The notes: generated from the sequence alone by a model not told the origin. Shown: positions 37,427 to 47,354, counted from the first letter of the stretch. The stretch: 64,000 bases of DNA from an uncultured Anaerolineae bacterium (GCA_905479495.1 CAJQMR010000011.1:124001-188000), one strand, 5' to 3'. A program made the numbers and translations.

Positions 37427-37743
37427 GCCCGACCATTTACCTCCTTTTCACCCGATTCGTCCCGTTTTTTCACAGCCTCCACTACACTGGATTGCTATAC
37501 TGCAATCGGTCCTGCGGAAACCCAAGTATAAAATTATCATTAATTTGATTTGTAAGTATGCCCCGTCAAAATATAACAAGATGGCACTCAATGCCATTCA
37601 ACAACCTTGCGACAAAACACCTTCGTTGCCTGTATTTTCGGAAATTTCTTGTGGTGGAGCCAAAACTGAATATTTGTTTACCCAAGCCAGGATTTGGAGT
37701 AACGGCAGTACAGATGTGCTGCATCTTGGTACGAGAGAAAGGT
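37427..37743 (+). other. Leader region of the CSLREA/C25 exoprotein gene
   Basis: There is an extended -10-like TGCTATACT at 37493-37501 and otherwise AT-rich leader sequence. The frame of the downstream gene is open from an ATG at 37558, but those 62 codons precede a perfect signal peptide and show no sense bias. I see no hairpin comparable to the S8 leaders. Confidence 0.45.
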
Positions 37744-40700
37744 ATGGAAAGCGTGAATCGACGATCGAATCTTTGGCGAACCCTTTATTTGCTCCTTGCA
37801 GCTTTATTTGTCCTGTTTGCAACCACTGCTGTCTTGGCGAATGGGCGGACGACGGCCGTTTACACAGTCAACACCACGGCTGATGAAGATGATGGCACCT
37901 GTACCCAATCTCACTGTTCGTTGCGTGAGGCGATTCAAGCGGCCAATCTCTTATCAGACAGTAATGCCATTATTCAGTTTAAGGTGGGTGATCTGAATCC
38001 AGTTGTGATTGTCCCCACCTCACCCCTTCCGGCCGTTACTACTTCTATTTTGCTCAAAACCAATCTGTACAACAGCATCGATGTCGTGCTAGATGGTAGC
38101 GCAGCTGGCCAAGCCGATGGGCTGACTCTGGCCGCTGATAACATCACCTTGCGCGATCTCACCATTCAAAACTTTGCCGGCAGTGGCGTGCTGGTTAGCG
38201 GCAGCAACAGCCTGGTTGAGCGCAATATCATCAGCAACAATGGTGGCAGCGGTATTCAGGTGGTTGAGGGTAGTGGCAACACACTGAGCCAAAACGTTAT
38301 TTTCGGCAACGGTGGCCTAGGCATTGACCTGGCCGGAGATGGCCAGACTGCCAATGATTTGGGTGATGTGGATGGCGGGGCAAACGGCCGTCAAAACAGC
38401 CCTAGCCTCATCCGTGCCGTTCCTACAGGTTCCTCGCTGGCCGTGGAAGGCATCCTAAACAGTGAAGCCAACAGCAGCTACCTCATTGACTTTTTTGCCA
38501 GTGACACCTGCGACAGCACCGGCTTTGGCGAAGGGCAGGCGTGGCTGGGTAACACAACGATTTACACAGATGCAAACGGGAATGCCAGCTTTAATACGGC
38601 CGTTCCCACCGAAATCACCAATGCCAGCATCACCGCCTTAGCCACTGGTGCAGACGGCACCTCTGAATTTAGCCGCTGCATTCGGGTTGGTTTGGGCAAC
38701 GATTCCTGGCCCCGCGCCCTGCGCCTTGATTTGCTGCCAGACAGCGTTTCCCCTGAGGTGCAAACGGCGCAAGCCAGTCAACGGCTTGATCTGGCCGGGC
38801 AGTCCCGCTGGTACAAATTCTCGGTCCAGCCTAACAGCCAGCTGGTCATCACGCTAACAGACCTGCCTGCGAACTACGACCTCACCGTTTACAAAGACAT
38901 CGCTGCCGAATGGGAATCGCTTTTGACGTTGGATGACACGGCAGATTTGGTTGAGCTTACGGCCGAATTTGCCCCGGATGCGTTCAGTCCAGATGCTTTT
39001 TCACCGGATGCGTTCAGCCCGGATGCTTTTTCCCCAGATGCGTTCAGTCCAGACGCCTTCTCGCCCGATGCGTTTAGCCCGGATGCGTTCAGCCCGGACG
39101 CTTTCTCACCCGACGCGTTCAGTCCCGATGCCTTTAGTCCGGACGCCTTCTCACCCGACGCGTTCAGTCCCGATGCCTTTAGTCCAGACGCCTTTTCGCC
39201 CGATGCGTTTAGCCCGGACGCGTTCAGCCCCGATGTCTTTAGCCCGGACGCGTTCTCCAGCGCCCAGATGCGTAGCCTGATTGCCGTCTCTGCCTTCAAC
39301 GGCACGGCAGGCGAGGGGGTGCAGCTCAACACTTGGGAAAACAGCGGCGACTTTTATGTGCGCGTTCGTGGTCGAAATGGTGTCTTTGATCCGAACAACG
39401 ATTACCTCTTAAATGTGACCCAAATGACGGGCAGCTGTGGTGATGTGACCACTGCATTGCCAGCCAGCACGCATACGGCCGTTGCCAACAACATCAATAC
39501 CATCATCCTGGCTGACACTAGCCGCATGGCTGGCGACCTTACCACGATGCAGGCTCGCCTGGCGACCTTTGCCGCTCGCCCTGAAGTCAACGGCGTCATT
39601 GTAGACGTGAACAGCGATGCCCGCGTGGCAGCAGCCAACGCCCAGGCAGATTTGTATCCAACCTGCCCCTTCGCCAAAAATCTGGTGGCGTATGCCATTA
39701 AAGATATTGTGGACAGCTACCGTGAACTTAACCCGCTGGCCTACATCGTGATCGTCGGCAACGATGATGTGGTTCCTTTCTTCCGTCATCCCGACCAGGC
39801 CATGCTGGCCAATGAGCGCAACTACGTGCCGCCGGTCCTCGATGACACCGCTTCGCAGGCCAGCTTGCGGTTGGGTTACGTCTTGGGCCAGGATCGCTAC
39901 GGAGCATCCATAGAGCTTTCCAGCAAAAGCGATACGCTGCCCATTCCCGATTTGGCAGTAGGGCGGCTGGTGGAAACACCAGAACAGATTGTCACGATGT
40001 TGGACGCTTACCTTAGCACCGCCAATGGTGTGGTCGATACGCCCGACTCTGCCCTGGTAACCGGCTATGATTTCTTGGAAGATTCAGCCAATGCGATTGC
40101 CACTGAGTTAGAAAGCGGCCTGGGCAGCAGCGCCGATACGCTCATTACGCCGCGCGATGTGGCCCCTGCTGATCCAGTCTCCTGGACGGCCGATGATTTG
40201 CGTGGTTTGTTGCTGGCTAATCGCTACGATGTCAGCTTCCTCGCCGGCCACTTCAGCGCTAACAGCACGCTGGCTGCCGATTACAGCACTCGTCTACTGG
40301 CCGCTGAATTAGCTGCGTCCAGTGTAGATATGACCAACGCGCTGATTTTTAGTGCGGGTTGCCACGCTGGCTACAACATTGTGGATGTGCACGGTGTCCC
40401 TGACGTCACGGTCGAACCGGACTGGGCTCAGGCGTTTGCCAGCAAGGGGGCCACGCTTATTGCTGGCACCGGCTACCAATATGGTGATACTGACTTTATC
40501 GAATATAGCGAGCGACTTTATCTGGCCTTCAGCGAAGAATTACGCGCTGGAACCGGTCCAGTCGCTATTGGGCAGGCATTGGCAGCGGCCAAGCAAACGT
40601 ACCTGATGGAAACGCAGGAATTACGGCCGTTGCACGAAAAATCCCTTATCGAAGCGACCCTGTTTGGCTTGCCCATGCTCAAAATCGACATGCCCGCCGG

Positions 40701-43023
40701 ACGGGGCAATCCTTCCGGTGATCCTTCTGTGGTGAGCGGCACGACTGGTTTTACCAGTAAGCCTGGCCAGGTTCTGGGCCTCACCTACGCTGATTTGACC
40801 GTTGAGCCAGACCTGACGCTGATGGAGCAGCAGTTGGACATTGTGGGGACAGATGTGCCCAGTAGCGTGACTGCATCTTATATTAGCGGCAGCGATGGCG
40901 TGGTCGTAAATCCAGCCGAACCAGTGCTGCCGTTGGAATCGCTCAACGTGGGCGTGGCCGATACTGTTTTGCGCGGCGTTGGTTTCCGAGGTGGCGCATT
41001 CAGTGACGTGCCAAACATCCTGCCGTTGACCGGTGCCGCAACCACTGAAATTCGCGGTGTGCATCCCCCGTTTGTCAGCAGCGTCTTTTATCCAATGCAA
41101 CCGTATCAGGTCAACTACTTTGGCCAACTGGTTGAAGGGATGAGCGGTGCGGTGCAGCTGAATGTGACGCCAGCTCAATTCCTATCGGACAATGCCGGAT
41201 CGCTGAGGGGGACGCTGCGCCAATTCGATTGGCTGGATTTCCGACTGTACTACAGCGACTACATCGCTCAATCACCGGTGACGGGCAACGTACCTGCTCT
41301 GGCTGGGCCGCCCGCCATTACCCAGGTGAATGCCTTCCCCGGCGACGACAGCGTGACCTTCCAGGCGCGCGTGACGGGTGACCCGGCGGCGGGCATTCAG
41401 GAGGTGTGGGTGACCTACACTGGCAGCGGGGCGTTGGCTGGCATATGGCAGTCCATTGATCTGGTACAAAGTGAAAATGACAGCACGGTTTGGTCGGCTA
41501 CTTTGCCGCTGAATGGCATTCCGGCCGATGAGGTGCGTTTTATTGTGCAGGCGGCCAATGGGGTTGGTTTGGTGAGCGCCGCCACAAATTTGGGTGCTTA
41601 CTACAGTGGGGCGGGCACGGCTGAAGGCGATTTGCTGGAAACGGCCGTTTCCCTGCAATCTCCACCCACAACCGGTGCTTACAGTACCGAAATCAGCGTC
41701 AGTGCCCAATTAACGGCCGATGGTGAACCAGTAGCCAACCAGTTCCTCAGCTTCCGGGTAGGTCCGCAAACGCGTACCGTGCTCACGGATGAGACCGGTG
41801 TGGCAACCACAGACCTGGCATTGCTAGGCTTGCCGGGCAGCACGGAGCTGACGGTGACTTTTGGCGGTGATGCGGTTTATCAGGCTTCGTTTGCTACCGC
41901 GCCGTTTACCATCACCAAGCAGGCAACGATTCTTACGCTGGAGCCAGCGAATGCCACTGTGGAAGTGGGTGAAGCAGCGCCTTTTGTGGCGACGTTAACG
42001 GATGCGTCGGGACGGCCGTTTGGCCAGAAAACCATCTTCTTCATCATTACGGGTGACAACGGCACCTATGCTGAGGCGGTCATTACCGATTTTGCTGGAC
42101 GGGCAGCGTTGAGCGCCCTGCCGCTGCCTGCCGGCACATACACTGTTGATGTTTACTTCAGCGGCACTATTCCGCTGCCCAACGGCAACCTGAATCTGCC
42201 AGATGATCGCTATCTGCCCGCCACGGCGAGCGGTTCGCTGACTATCACTGAAGAACCGGTGGAGACGGGCGAGACGCTTTACCTGAGCACCCCCACTGGC
42301 GGCACGGTGGATGGTATCGTCTATGGTGGCGAAGATGTGCTGGGTTATGATCTGGACAGCGGTGCCTGGTCTCTGGTGTTCGATGGCTCTGACGTGGGGC
42401 TGGCTGGACAAAACGTGACAGCCTTCGCCTGGTTGCCTGATGGCAGTTTGCTCATTGCTGTGGCGGATGATTTCTACCTGGCTGAGCTGGACCAGCCAAC
42501 TGAGCGCGGTGGCAATAATGTGGATAATTCCGACATTTTGCGCTTTGAGCCGTATGCGCTGGGTCAAGAGACAGGTGGCAGCTGGTCGCTTTACTTTGAT
42601 GGCTCCGATGTGGACTTGAAGACGCCGCAAGAGGCTATTAGCGCGCTGACGGTGTTGGCCGACGGCCGTATCGTCATTAGCACCGATGGTCCGTTCAAAG
42701 CTGGCAGCCTTAATGCCAAGAGCCGCGATCTGGTAGTATTCACGCCCACCAGCTTGGGCGAGAATACGGTGGGCAGTTGGGAGCTTTACTTTGACGGGTC
42801 TGATATTCCCTTCCTTAGTGCCAGTCAAGATAATATTGTGGCTGTACATCAAGATAATGGGACCGGCAACCTCTATCTGGCCACCAGTACCGCCGACGGA
42901 CTCATCCTGGTGTGTAGCCCAGATGCCTTAGGTGCATACACTGCCTGTACCTTCTCCGTATTTTGGGATGGCGCGGCGAATGGATTGGACAGCGATAAGA
43001 TTGACGCGATTGCCATTCGCTAA
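37744..43023 (+). CDS. Giant secreted CSLREA/gingipain-like (C25) protein with SPDAF repeats
   Basis: This is a 1759-residue exoprotein. The ATG at 37744 starts a signal peptide (LLLAALFVLFATTAVLA). Order of parts: a CSLREA motif (CSLREAIQAAN, near 58) with a right-handed beta-helix; a PPC-like sandwich (about 330-400); 19 pentapeptide repeats SPDAF (about 410-504); a peptidase C25-like domain with candidate His836 (FLAGHFSAN) and Cys873 (FSAGCHAGYN), the clan CD spacing; Ig-like domains (about 1190-1500); and C-terminal 'SLYFDGSDV' repeats. It may cut surface or host proteins. The alternative start at 37558 would bury the signal peptide. Confidence 0.85.
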   Translation: MESVNRRSNLWRTLYLLLAALFVLFATTAVLANGRTTAVYTVNTTADEDDGTCTQSHCSLREAIQAANLLSDSNAIIQFKVGDLNPVVIVPTSPLPAVTTSILLKTNLYNSIDVVLDGSAAGQADGLTLAADNITLRDLTIQNFAGSGVLVSGSNSLVERNIISNNGGSGIQVVEGSGNTLSQNVIFGNGGLGIDLAGDGQTANDLGDVDGGANGRQNSPSLIRAVPTGSSLAVEGILNSEANSSYLIDFFASDTCDSTGFGEGQAWLGNTTIYTDANGNASFNTAVPTEITNASITALATGADGTSEFSRCIRVGLGNDSWPRALRLDLLPDSVSPEVQTAQASQRLDLAGQSRWYKFSVQPNSQLVITLTDLPANYDLTVYKDIAAEWESLLTLDDTADLVELTAEFAPDAFSPDAFSPDAFSPDAFSPDAFSPDAFSPDAFSPDAFSPDAFSPDAFSPDAFSPDAFSPDAFSPDAFSPDAFSPDAFSPDAFSPDVFSPDAFSSAQMRSLIAVSAFNGTAGEGVQLNTWENSGDFYVRVRGRNGVFDPNNDYLLNVTQMTGSCGDVTTALPASTHTAVANNINTIILADTSRMAGDLTTMQARLATFAARPEVNGVIVDVNSDARVAAANAQADLYPTCPFAKNLVAYAIKDIVDSYRELNPLAYIVIVGNDDVVPFFRHPDQAMLANERNYVPPVLDDTASQASLRLGYVLGQDRYGASIELSSKSDTLPIPDLAVGRLVETPEQIVTMLDAYLSTANGVVDTPDSALVTGYDFLEDSANAIATELESGLGSSADTLITPRDVAPADPVSWTADDLRGLLLANRYDVSFLAGHFSANSTLAADYSTRLLAAELAASSVDMTNALIFSAGCHAGYNIVDVHGVPDVTVEPDWAQAFASKGATLIAGTGYQYGDTDFIEYSERLYLAFSEELRAGTGPVAIGQALAAAKQTYLMETQELRPLHEKSLIEATLFGLPMLKIDMPAGRGNPSGDPSVVSGTTGFTSKPGQVLGLTYADLTVEPDLTLMEQQLDIVGTDVPSSVTASYISGSDGVVVNPAEPVLPLESLNVGVADTVLRGVGFRGGAFSDVPNILPLTGAATTEIRGVHPPFVSSVFYPMQPYQVNYFGQLVEGMSGAVQLNVTPAQFLSDNAGSLRGTLRQFDWLDFRLYYSDYIAQSPVTGNVPALAGPPAITQVNAFPGDDSVTFQARVTGDPAAGIQEVWVTYTGSGALAGIWQSIDLVQSENDSTVWSATLPLNGIPADEVRFIVQAANGVGLVSAATNLGAYYSGAGTAEGDLLETAVSLQSPPTTGAYSTEISVSAQLTADGEPVANQFLSFRVGPQTRTVLTDETGVATTDLALLGLPGSTELTVTFGGDAVYQASFATAPFTITKQATILTLEPANATVEVGEAAPFVATLTDASGRPFGQKTIFFIITGDNGTYAEAVITDFAGRAALSALPLPAGTYTVDVYFSGTIPLPNGNLNLPDDRYLPATASGSLTITEEPVETGETLYLSTPTGGTVDGIVYGGEDVLGYDLDSGAWSLVFDGSDVGLAGQNVTAFAWLPDGSLLIAVADDFYLAELDQPTERGGNNVDNSDILRFEPYALGQETGGSWSLYFDGSDVDLKTPQEAISALTVLADGRIVISTDGPFKAGSLNAKSRDLVVFTPTSLGENTVGSWELYFDGSDIPFLSASQDNIVAVHQDNGTGNLYLATSTADGLILVCSPDALGAYTACTFSVFWDGAANGLDSDKIDAIAIR
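38971..39255 (+). repeat. Tandem 15-bp repeat encoding 19 SPDAF pentapeptides
   Basis: There are nineteen in-frame 15-bp units coding (A/S)PD(A/V)F. The peptide is almost invariant: unit 1 has Ala for Ser and unit 18 has Val for Ala. Codons vary widely from unit to unit (AGT/AGC/TCA/TCG/TCC for Ser, GAT/GAC for Asp). The peptide is therefore conserved by selection and is not a fresh slippage product. It forms an extended, acidic and aromatic linker between the PPC-like and C25 domains. Confidence 0.95.
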
Positions 43024-43078
43024 ATTGATCATCTAAACGAAACCAAACTGGGTTGTTTCGTGCCATTTGGTTGAAAAA

Positions 43079-43124
43079 GTGAGGCGTGAAACGTGATTCC
43101 CCCAAATCACGTTTCACGCCTCAC
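43079..43124. repeat. Perfect 20-bp intergenic hairpin after the C25 exoprotein gene
   Basis: The arms 43079-43098 and 43105-43124 are exact complements around a CCCCCA loop, made of words GTGAGGCGTGAAACGTGATT. There is no T-run directly after, so it is not a standard terminator. It belongs to the class of gap-specific inverted repeats seen across the window. Confidence 0.85.
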
Positions 43125-43165
43125 GCAGCATTTCAATTTCACCCTGCACAAAGTGCCAACTCTCG

Positions 43166-43171
43166 TATAAT
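43166..43171 (+). promoter_or_regulatory. -10 box upstream of the cyclase-ATPase gene
   Basis: There is a perfect TATAAT with a poor -35. It lies 70 bases before the ATG, giving a leader of about 60 nt that includes the ribosome binding site CAGGAGACC. Confidence 0.4.
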
Positions 43172-43240
43172 AGAGCCTCAGTAGAATAAGCAGACCATTT
43201 TAATAACCCGCATTACCTCTCAGGAGACCCTAAACGTCGT

Positions 43241-46200
43241 ATGGAACGGCCGATTTCCTATATTCCAATGGACCGGCGACAAGCCCTGTATCGTGGTGAC
43301 AAGCTGCCTGACCCGGCACAAGGTGCCGCCCTGTTTGCCGATATTTCTGGTTTTACCCCACTGACCGAGCGGCTGGTACATGATTTGGGGCCACAACGAG
43401 GCGCAGAGGAAGTCACGCGTCATCTGAATCGCGTGTATGACGGCCTGGTCGATGAACTACACCGGTACGGTGGCAGTGTGATTAGCTTTAGTGGGGATGC
43501 GGTGACGTGCTGGCTGGAAGGCGACAATGGGTTTCGGGCCACATCCTGCGCCCTGGCCATGCAGGCAGTGTTGCAGCAGGCTCAAACGATTCGGATCCCT
43601 TCCGGTGAAATTACCTTGGCCATGAAAACGGCCGTCGTTGTGGGCACGGCTCGTCGTTTTCTCATTGGCAACCCCCGGGTGCAGCTTGTTGAAGTTTTGG
43701 CGGGCAAAACCCTGGACCGACTGGCTGAAGCCGAGCACGAAGCCCAAAAAGGGGAGGTCATTCTGGATGAGGCAACCATTAAGAATTTGGGGCCTCGTGT
43801 AGAAATAAAAACGTGGCGGCAAAATCCCATAACCGGAGGGCGTTTAGGGATTGTGGCCAGATTGGACAATATGAGCATCCCCGCTTATTGGCCCCCCATT
43901 CCTCAGGACGCCCTGGATGAAGCAATTACCCGCCGCTGGCTGCTGCCGCCGGTTTATAAACGGCTGGTTGAGGGCGGTGGAGAGTTTTTGGCCGAGCTGC
44001 GTCCGGCGGTAGCGCTGTTTGTACGCTTTTCAGGCATTGATTATGATGACGACGAGGAAGCGGAAACCAAGCTGGATACCTTTGTGCAAAATGTGCAGGA
44101 AATTTTGTCCCGCTATGACAGCAATTTATTGCAGCTAACCATCGGGGATAAGGGGAGCTCCTTATATGCAGCCTTTGGTGCCCCGTATGCCCATGAAGAT
44201 GATGCTGTTCGGGCGGTAAACGTTGCTCTGGAGCTTCAAGAGCTGGCTGGCCGACTGCCGTATATCTCACCTCTGCAAATAGGTATTTGCCAGGGCCGCC
44301 TGCGTACCGGAGCTTACGGCGGCACCATGAGGCGTACTTATGGCGCGTTGGGTGATGCGGTGAATACGGCCGCACGCCTCATGCAAGCCGCTGCACCTGG
44401 TCAAATTCTCGTAGCCGAAGCCACCATCAAACAAACTGGCGAAAAATATACCAGGGAGCAATTGCCGCCTATCATGGTTAAGGGTAAGGCAGAACCAATT
44501 GCGGTGTATGCGATTTCCCGGCGTCAGGCCCAGTCTACAATTCGCTTGCAAGAGCCACAATATGCGCTGCCTATGGTGGGGCGTGCCGCCGAACAGGACC
44601 TTATCCAGGAAAGAATGGCTGAGGTGAAGGCAGGCAGAGGTCAGCTCATCACTATCAGCGGCGAGGCTGGCATCGGCAAATCACGGATGGTGGCGCAAAT
44701 TATTCGCCTGGCTGGGGAGCAGGATTTTTTGGGGTTTGGTGGCGAATGCCAATCTTATGGCACCAACACCAGCTACCTGGTCTGGCAGCGCATCTGGCAA
44801 GATTTTTTTGAGCTGACGCCAGACATGCTCCCCGAAGTGCAAATTGCGCATGTTGCTGAGCAACTGCAAAGAATCAATCCGGCGCTGCTGCCTCGCCTCC
44901 CGCTACTTGGTTCTATACTGCGCCTGACAGTTCCTGACAATGAGTTAACCCGATCCTTTGACGCCCAGCTGCGCAAAGTATCGTTGGAATCGTTGTTGGT
45001 GGAATGTTTACGGGCGCGAGCGGAAGAAACGGCCGTATTCATGGTGCTGGAAGATTGCCACTGGCTTGATCCGCTCTCTTTTGAACTGCTGGAGGCAATC
45101 GCCCGGTCCATTGCCGACCGCCCGATTTTGATTGTGCTGGCGGTACGTTCCCCGGAGATGAGCCGGGTGCAGTCTGCTCCCTTCCGCAAGTTGCCTAACT
45201 TTACCGAAATCCAGCTCAACGAGTTCACGCCGGAAGAGGCGGAGCATTTGATGTCGTTGAAGATGGAGCAGCTGACCCGCGCCAAGATCAAGATTCCGCG
45301 CCTGCTGCGGGACAAAATTACCGAGCGTGCCGCTGGGAATCCATTTTACATTGAAGAGCTGCTCAACTATTTGCAGAGCCAATCGGCGATGGCCAGCCAA
45401 ACGTTGCAAGATTTGGATTTGCCCACCAGCCTACACAGCCTAATTCTGAGCCGCATCGACCAGTTGACCGAGAGCCAACGGAACACCATTAAAGTGGCCA
45501 GCGTGATCGGCCGTTTGTTCCGGGCGGCAATGTTGTGGGGAGCGTACCCACCGCTGGGTCGTCCGCAGCAGGTAAAGTCGGATTTGGCCGCACTGGAACA
45601 GCTGGATTTGACACCACAGGATACGCCGGAGCCAGAGCTGACGTATCTGTTTAAGAACGTGGTGACGCAGGAGGTGGCCTACGAAAGTTTGCCATTTGCC
45701 ACGCGGGCGATGCTGCATGATTTGATCGGCCAGTATATTGAGAAAAACTATGCCAATGTGCTGGCACAGTACGTGGGTTTGTTGGCGTATCATTACGGCC
45801 GTTCCGATAACGAAACCAAAAAACGCGAATATCTACTCAAGGCTGGGGAAGCCGCCCAGGCAGAATACGCCAACGAAGCAGCCATCGAATATTTTCAGCG
45901 GGTGCAGCCCTTGCTGCCAGAGCCAGAGCAGGCGGCTGTTATGCGGAAGCTGGGCAGCGTGCTGGAACTGGTAGGCCAGTGGGACGAAGCCAGTGAGCTG
46001 TACGTTCAGGGGCTGCAACTGGCCCAAAAACATGATAACCAACAGGAAGAAGCCTGGTGTGAAGCCGCCCAGGCTGAACTGCTGCGCAAACGCGGCCGTT
46101 TTGAAGAAGCCACCCAACATCTGGAAGCGGCCCGATTGACTTTTGAGAAGCTGGAAGATGAATCCGGCGTAGCCCAGGCGTATCATTCAGCCGGTACGCT

Positions 46201-46897
46201 GGCGGCACAGCAAGGCCAATACGAAAAAGCCCGCACGCTGTACGAGCAAAGTCTTGCCTTGCGCCGGGAGCTGGATCAGCCTGCGCCTATTGCTGCCCTA
46301 TTAAGCAACCTGGCGATCATCGCTCGTTTTCAGGGGGATTTGGCCGAATCCCGGCGGTTGAATGAAGAAGCGTTGGAAATTCGGCGGCAGGTGGGAGACC
46401 GGCGGACGATTGCCAATTCTTTGAATAATTTGGGCAATGCGGTGCGGAATTTGGGCGATCTGGCTAAAGCACGGGCCCATTTGGAGGAAGCGTTGCAGCT
46501 TCAGCGTGAGGTGGGGGATCGTTGGGCCATCGCCAACTCGTTGAACAACCTGGGCAACGTGGTGCGCGATCAATCCGATTTTGAGACGGCGCACCAATTT
46601 TACGTGGAAAGTTTAACGATTAATCATGAATTTGGTGACCGGCGGGCGATTGCCTACGTGTTGGAAGATATGGCGGCGTTGGCCGCGGCGCAAAATCAGC
46701 CGAGCCGTGCCTTGCAACTGGTAGGGGCGGCCCAGACCTTGCGTCAGGAAATTGGTACGCCACTTTCGGCTGTGGAGCAATCGCAGTTGGACGGCCGTTT
46801 AACGGCCGTATTCGATCACGAAGATGCCGACACCTATATTGTACAGGGCCAGCAGCGCTCCCTGGCAGAGGCCATTGAGTTTGCCCTCAGCGAATGA
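43241..46897 (+). CDS. Soluble adenylyl cyclase-like protein: two class III cyclase domains, AAA ATPase, TPRs
   Basis: This is a 1218-residue cytoplasmic protein. Cyclase domain 1 (about 25-210) has both metal Asp motifs (LFADISGFTPLTE; FSGDAVTCW). Domain 2 (about 255-430) lacks the first Asp (LFVRFSGID) but keeps the transition-state Asn/Arg pattern (LGDAVNTAARLM). The two could pair inside one chain. An NTPase domain follows (GEAGIGKSRM, near 474; VLEDCHWLDPLSFELL), then TPRs to the end (SLNNLGNAVRNLGDLAKARAHL). The order cyclase-cyclase-NTPase-TPR matches mammalian soluble adenylyl cyclase. It probably makes cAMP in response to an intracellular signal. CAGGAGACC precedes the ATG. Confidence 0.88.
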   Translation: MERPISYIPMDRRQALYRGDKLPDPAQGAALFADISGFTPLTERLVHDLGPQRGAEEVTRHLNRVYDGLVDELHRYGGSVISFSGDAVTCWLEGDNGFRATSCALAMQAVLQQAQTIRIPSGEITLAMKTAVVVGTARRFLIGNPRVQLVEVLAGKTLDRLAEAEHEAQKGEVILDEATIKNLGPRVEIKTWRQNPITGGRLGIVARLDNMSIPAYWPPIPQDALDEAITRRWLLPPVYKRLVEGGGEFLAELRPAVALFVRFSGIDYDDDEEAETKLDTFVQNVQEILSRYDSNLLQLTIGDKGSSLYAAFGAPYAHEDDAVRAVNVALELQELAGRLPYISPLQIGICQGRLRTGAYGGTMRRTYGALGDAVNTAARLMQAAAPGQILVAEATIKQTGEKYTREQLPPIMVKGKAEPIAVYAISRRQAQSTIRLQEPQYALPMVGRAAEQDLIQERMAEVKAGRGQLITISGEAGIGKSRMVAQIIRLAGEQDFLGFGGECQSYGTNTSYLVWQRIWQDFFELTPDMLPEVQIAHVAEQLQRINPALLPRLPLLGSILRLTVPDNELTRSFDAQLRKVSLESLLVECLRARAEETAVFMVLEDCHWLDPLSFELLEAIARSIADRPILIVLAVRSPEMSRVQSAPFRKLPNFTEIQLNEFTPEEAEHLMSLKMEQLTRAKIKIPRLLRDKITERAAGNPFYIEELLNYLQSQSAMASQTLQDLDLPTSLHSLILSRIDQLTESQRNTIKVASVIGRLFRAAMLWGAYPPLGRPQQVKSDLAALEQLDLTPQDTPEPELTYLFKNVVTQEVAYESLPFATRAMLHDLIGQYIEKNYANVLAQYVGLLAYHYGRSDNETKKREYLLKAGEAAQAEYANEAAIEYFQRVQPLLPEPEQAAVMRKLGSVLELVGQWDEASELYVQGLQLAQKHDNQQEEAWCEAAQAELLRKRGRFEEATQHLEAARLTFEKLEDESGVAQAYHSAGTLAAQQGQYEKARTLYEQSLALRRELDQPAPIAALLSNLAIIARFQGDLAESRRLNEEALEIRRQVGDRRTIANSLNNLGNAVRNLGDLAKARAHLEEALQLQREVGDRWAIANSLNNLGNVVRDQSDFETAHQFYVESLTINHEFGDRRAIAYVLEDMAALAAAQNQPSRALQLVGAAQTLRQEIGTPLSAVEQSQLDGRLTAVFDHEDADTYIVQGQQRSLAEAIEFALSE

Positions 46898-46919
46898 AAC
46901 AACAGTGGGGAAGCAGTTG

Positions 46920-47354
46920 ATGAGTGAAGAACGACAATTTTATGTGCCGCCAGGTGGGCCGCCCCGCGTAAATGCGCCTAGCTCGGAGATTTATGCCGCA
47001 ATGGGGGAAGAGAATATTTTTGCCATGCTGTCTGATTTTTACAAAGCGCTGGCAACTTCTGAAATTCGAGAGATGTTTCCGCGAGATATGGAACGGGCGT
47101 CGCGTAAGTCGGCGGCCTTTTTTGTGGGACTGCTGGGTGGGCCACCACTGTATCATCAGAAATACGGCAATCCGATGATGCGGGCGCGCCACATGCCATT
47201 CCCCATCGACGAGGCCGCGCGGCAGGTGTGGTTGGTCTGTTTTGACTCGGTGTTGGCCGATGCCCCGGAGAAATACAATTTTCCCACTGAGCATCTGCCT
47301 CAGTTTCGTGAATTCCTGGTCGGTTTTTCTGGCTGGATGGTTAATACAGCCTAA
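46920..47354 (+). CDS. Group 2 truncated haemoglobin-like globin
   Basis: This is a 144-residue globin of the truncated, group 2 type: a helix B Tyr in LSDFYKAL, the stretch FFVGLLGGPPLYHQKYG, the proximal haem His in RARHMPFPI and the following ARQVWLVCFD. The family binds O2 or NO. The first 25 residues are a Pro/Gly-rich extension. It starts 22 bases after the cyclase gene with GGGGAAG upstream, so cotranscription is likely. The frame opens earlier (46824), but that part overlaps the cyclase gene. A P450 gene, also haem-dependent, follows within 85 bases. Confidence 0.85.
   Translation: MSEERQFYVPPGGPPRVNAPSSEIYAAMGEENIFAMLSDFYKALATSEIREMFPRDMERASRKSAAFFVGLLGGPPLYHQKYGNPMMRARHMPFPIDEAARQVWLVCFDSVLADAPEKYNFPTEHLPQFREFLVGFSGWMVNTA

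Noticed and set aside
37558..37743. Longer start for the CSLREA/C25 protein at 37558
   Set aside because: Would put 62 residues before a perfect signal peptide; the ATG at 37744 with GAGAGAAAGGT fits better.
38971..39255. Possible CRISPR-like array
   Set aside because: The 15-bp units are in frame, have no spacers and code for SPDAF; this is a protein repeat.
41995..42852. 285-codon minus-strand frame inside the C25 exoprotein gene
   Set aside because: Antisense shadow; the plus-strand protein has clear repeated beta domains here.
43079..43124. Hairpin after the C25 gene as a plain rho-independent terminator
   Set aside because: The stem is perfect but there is no T-run next to it, so it is listed as an intergenic inverted repeat.
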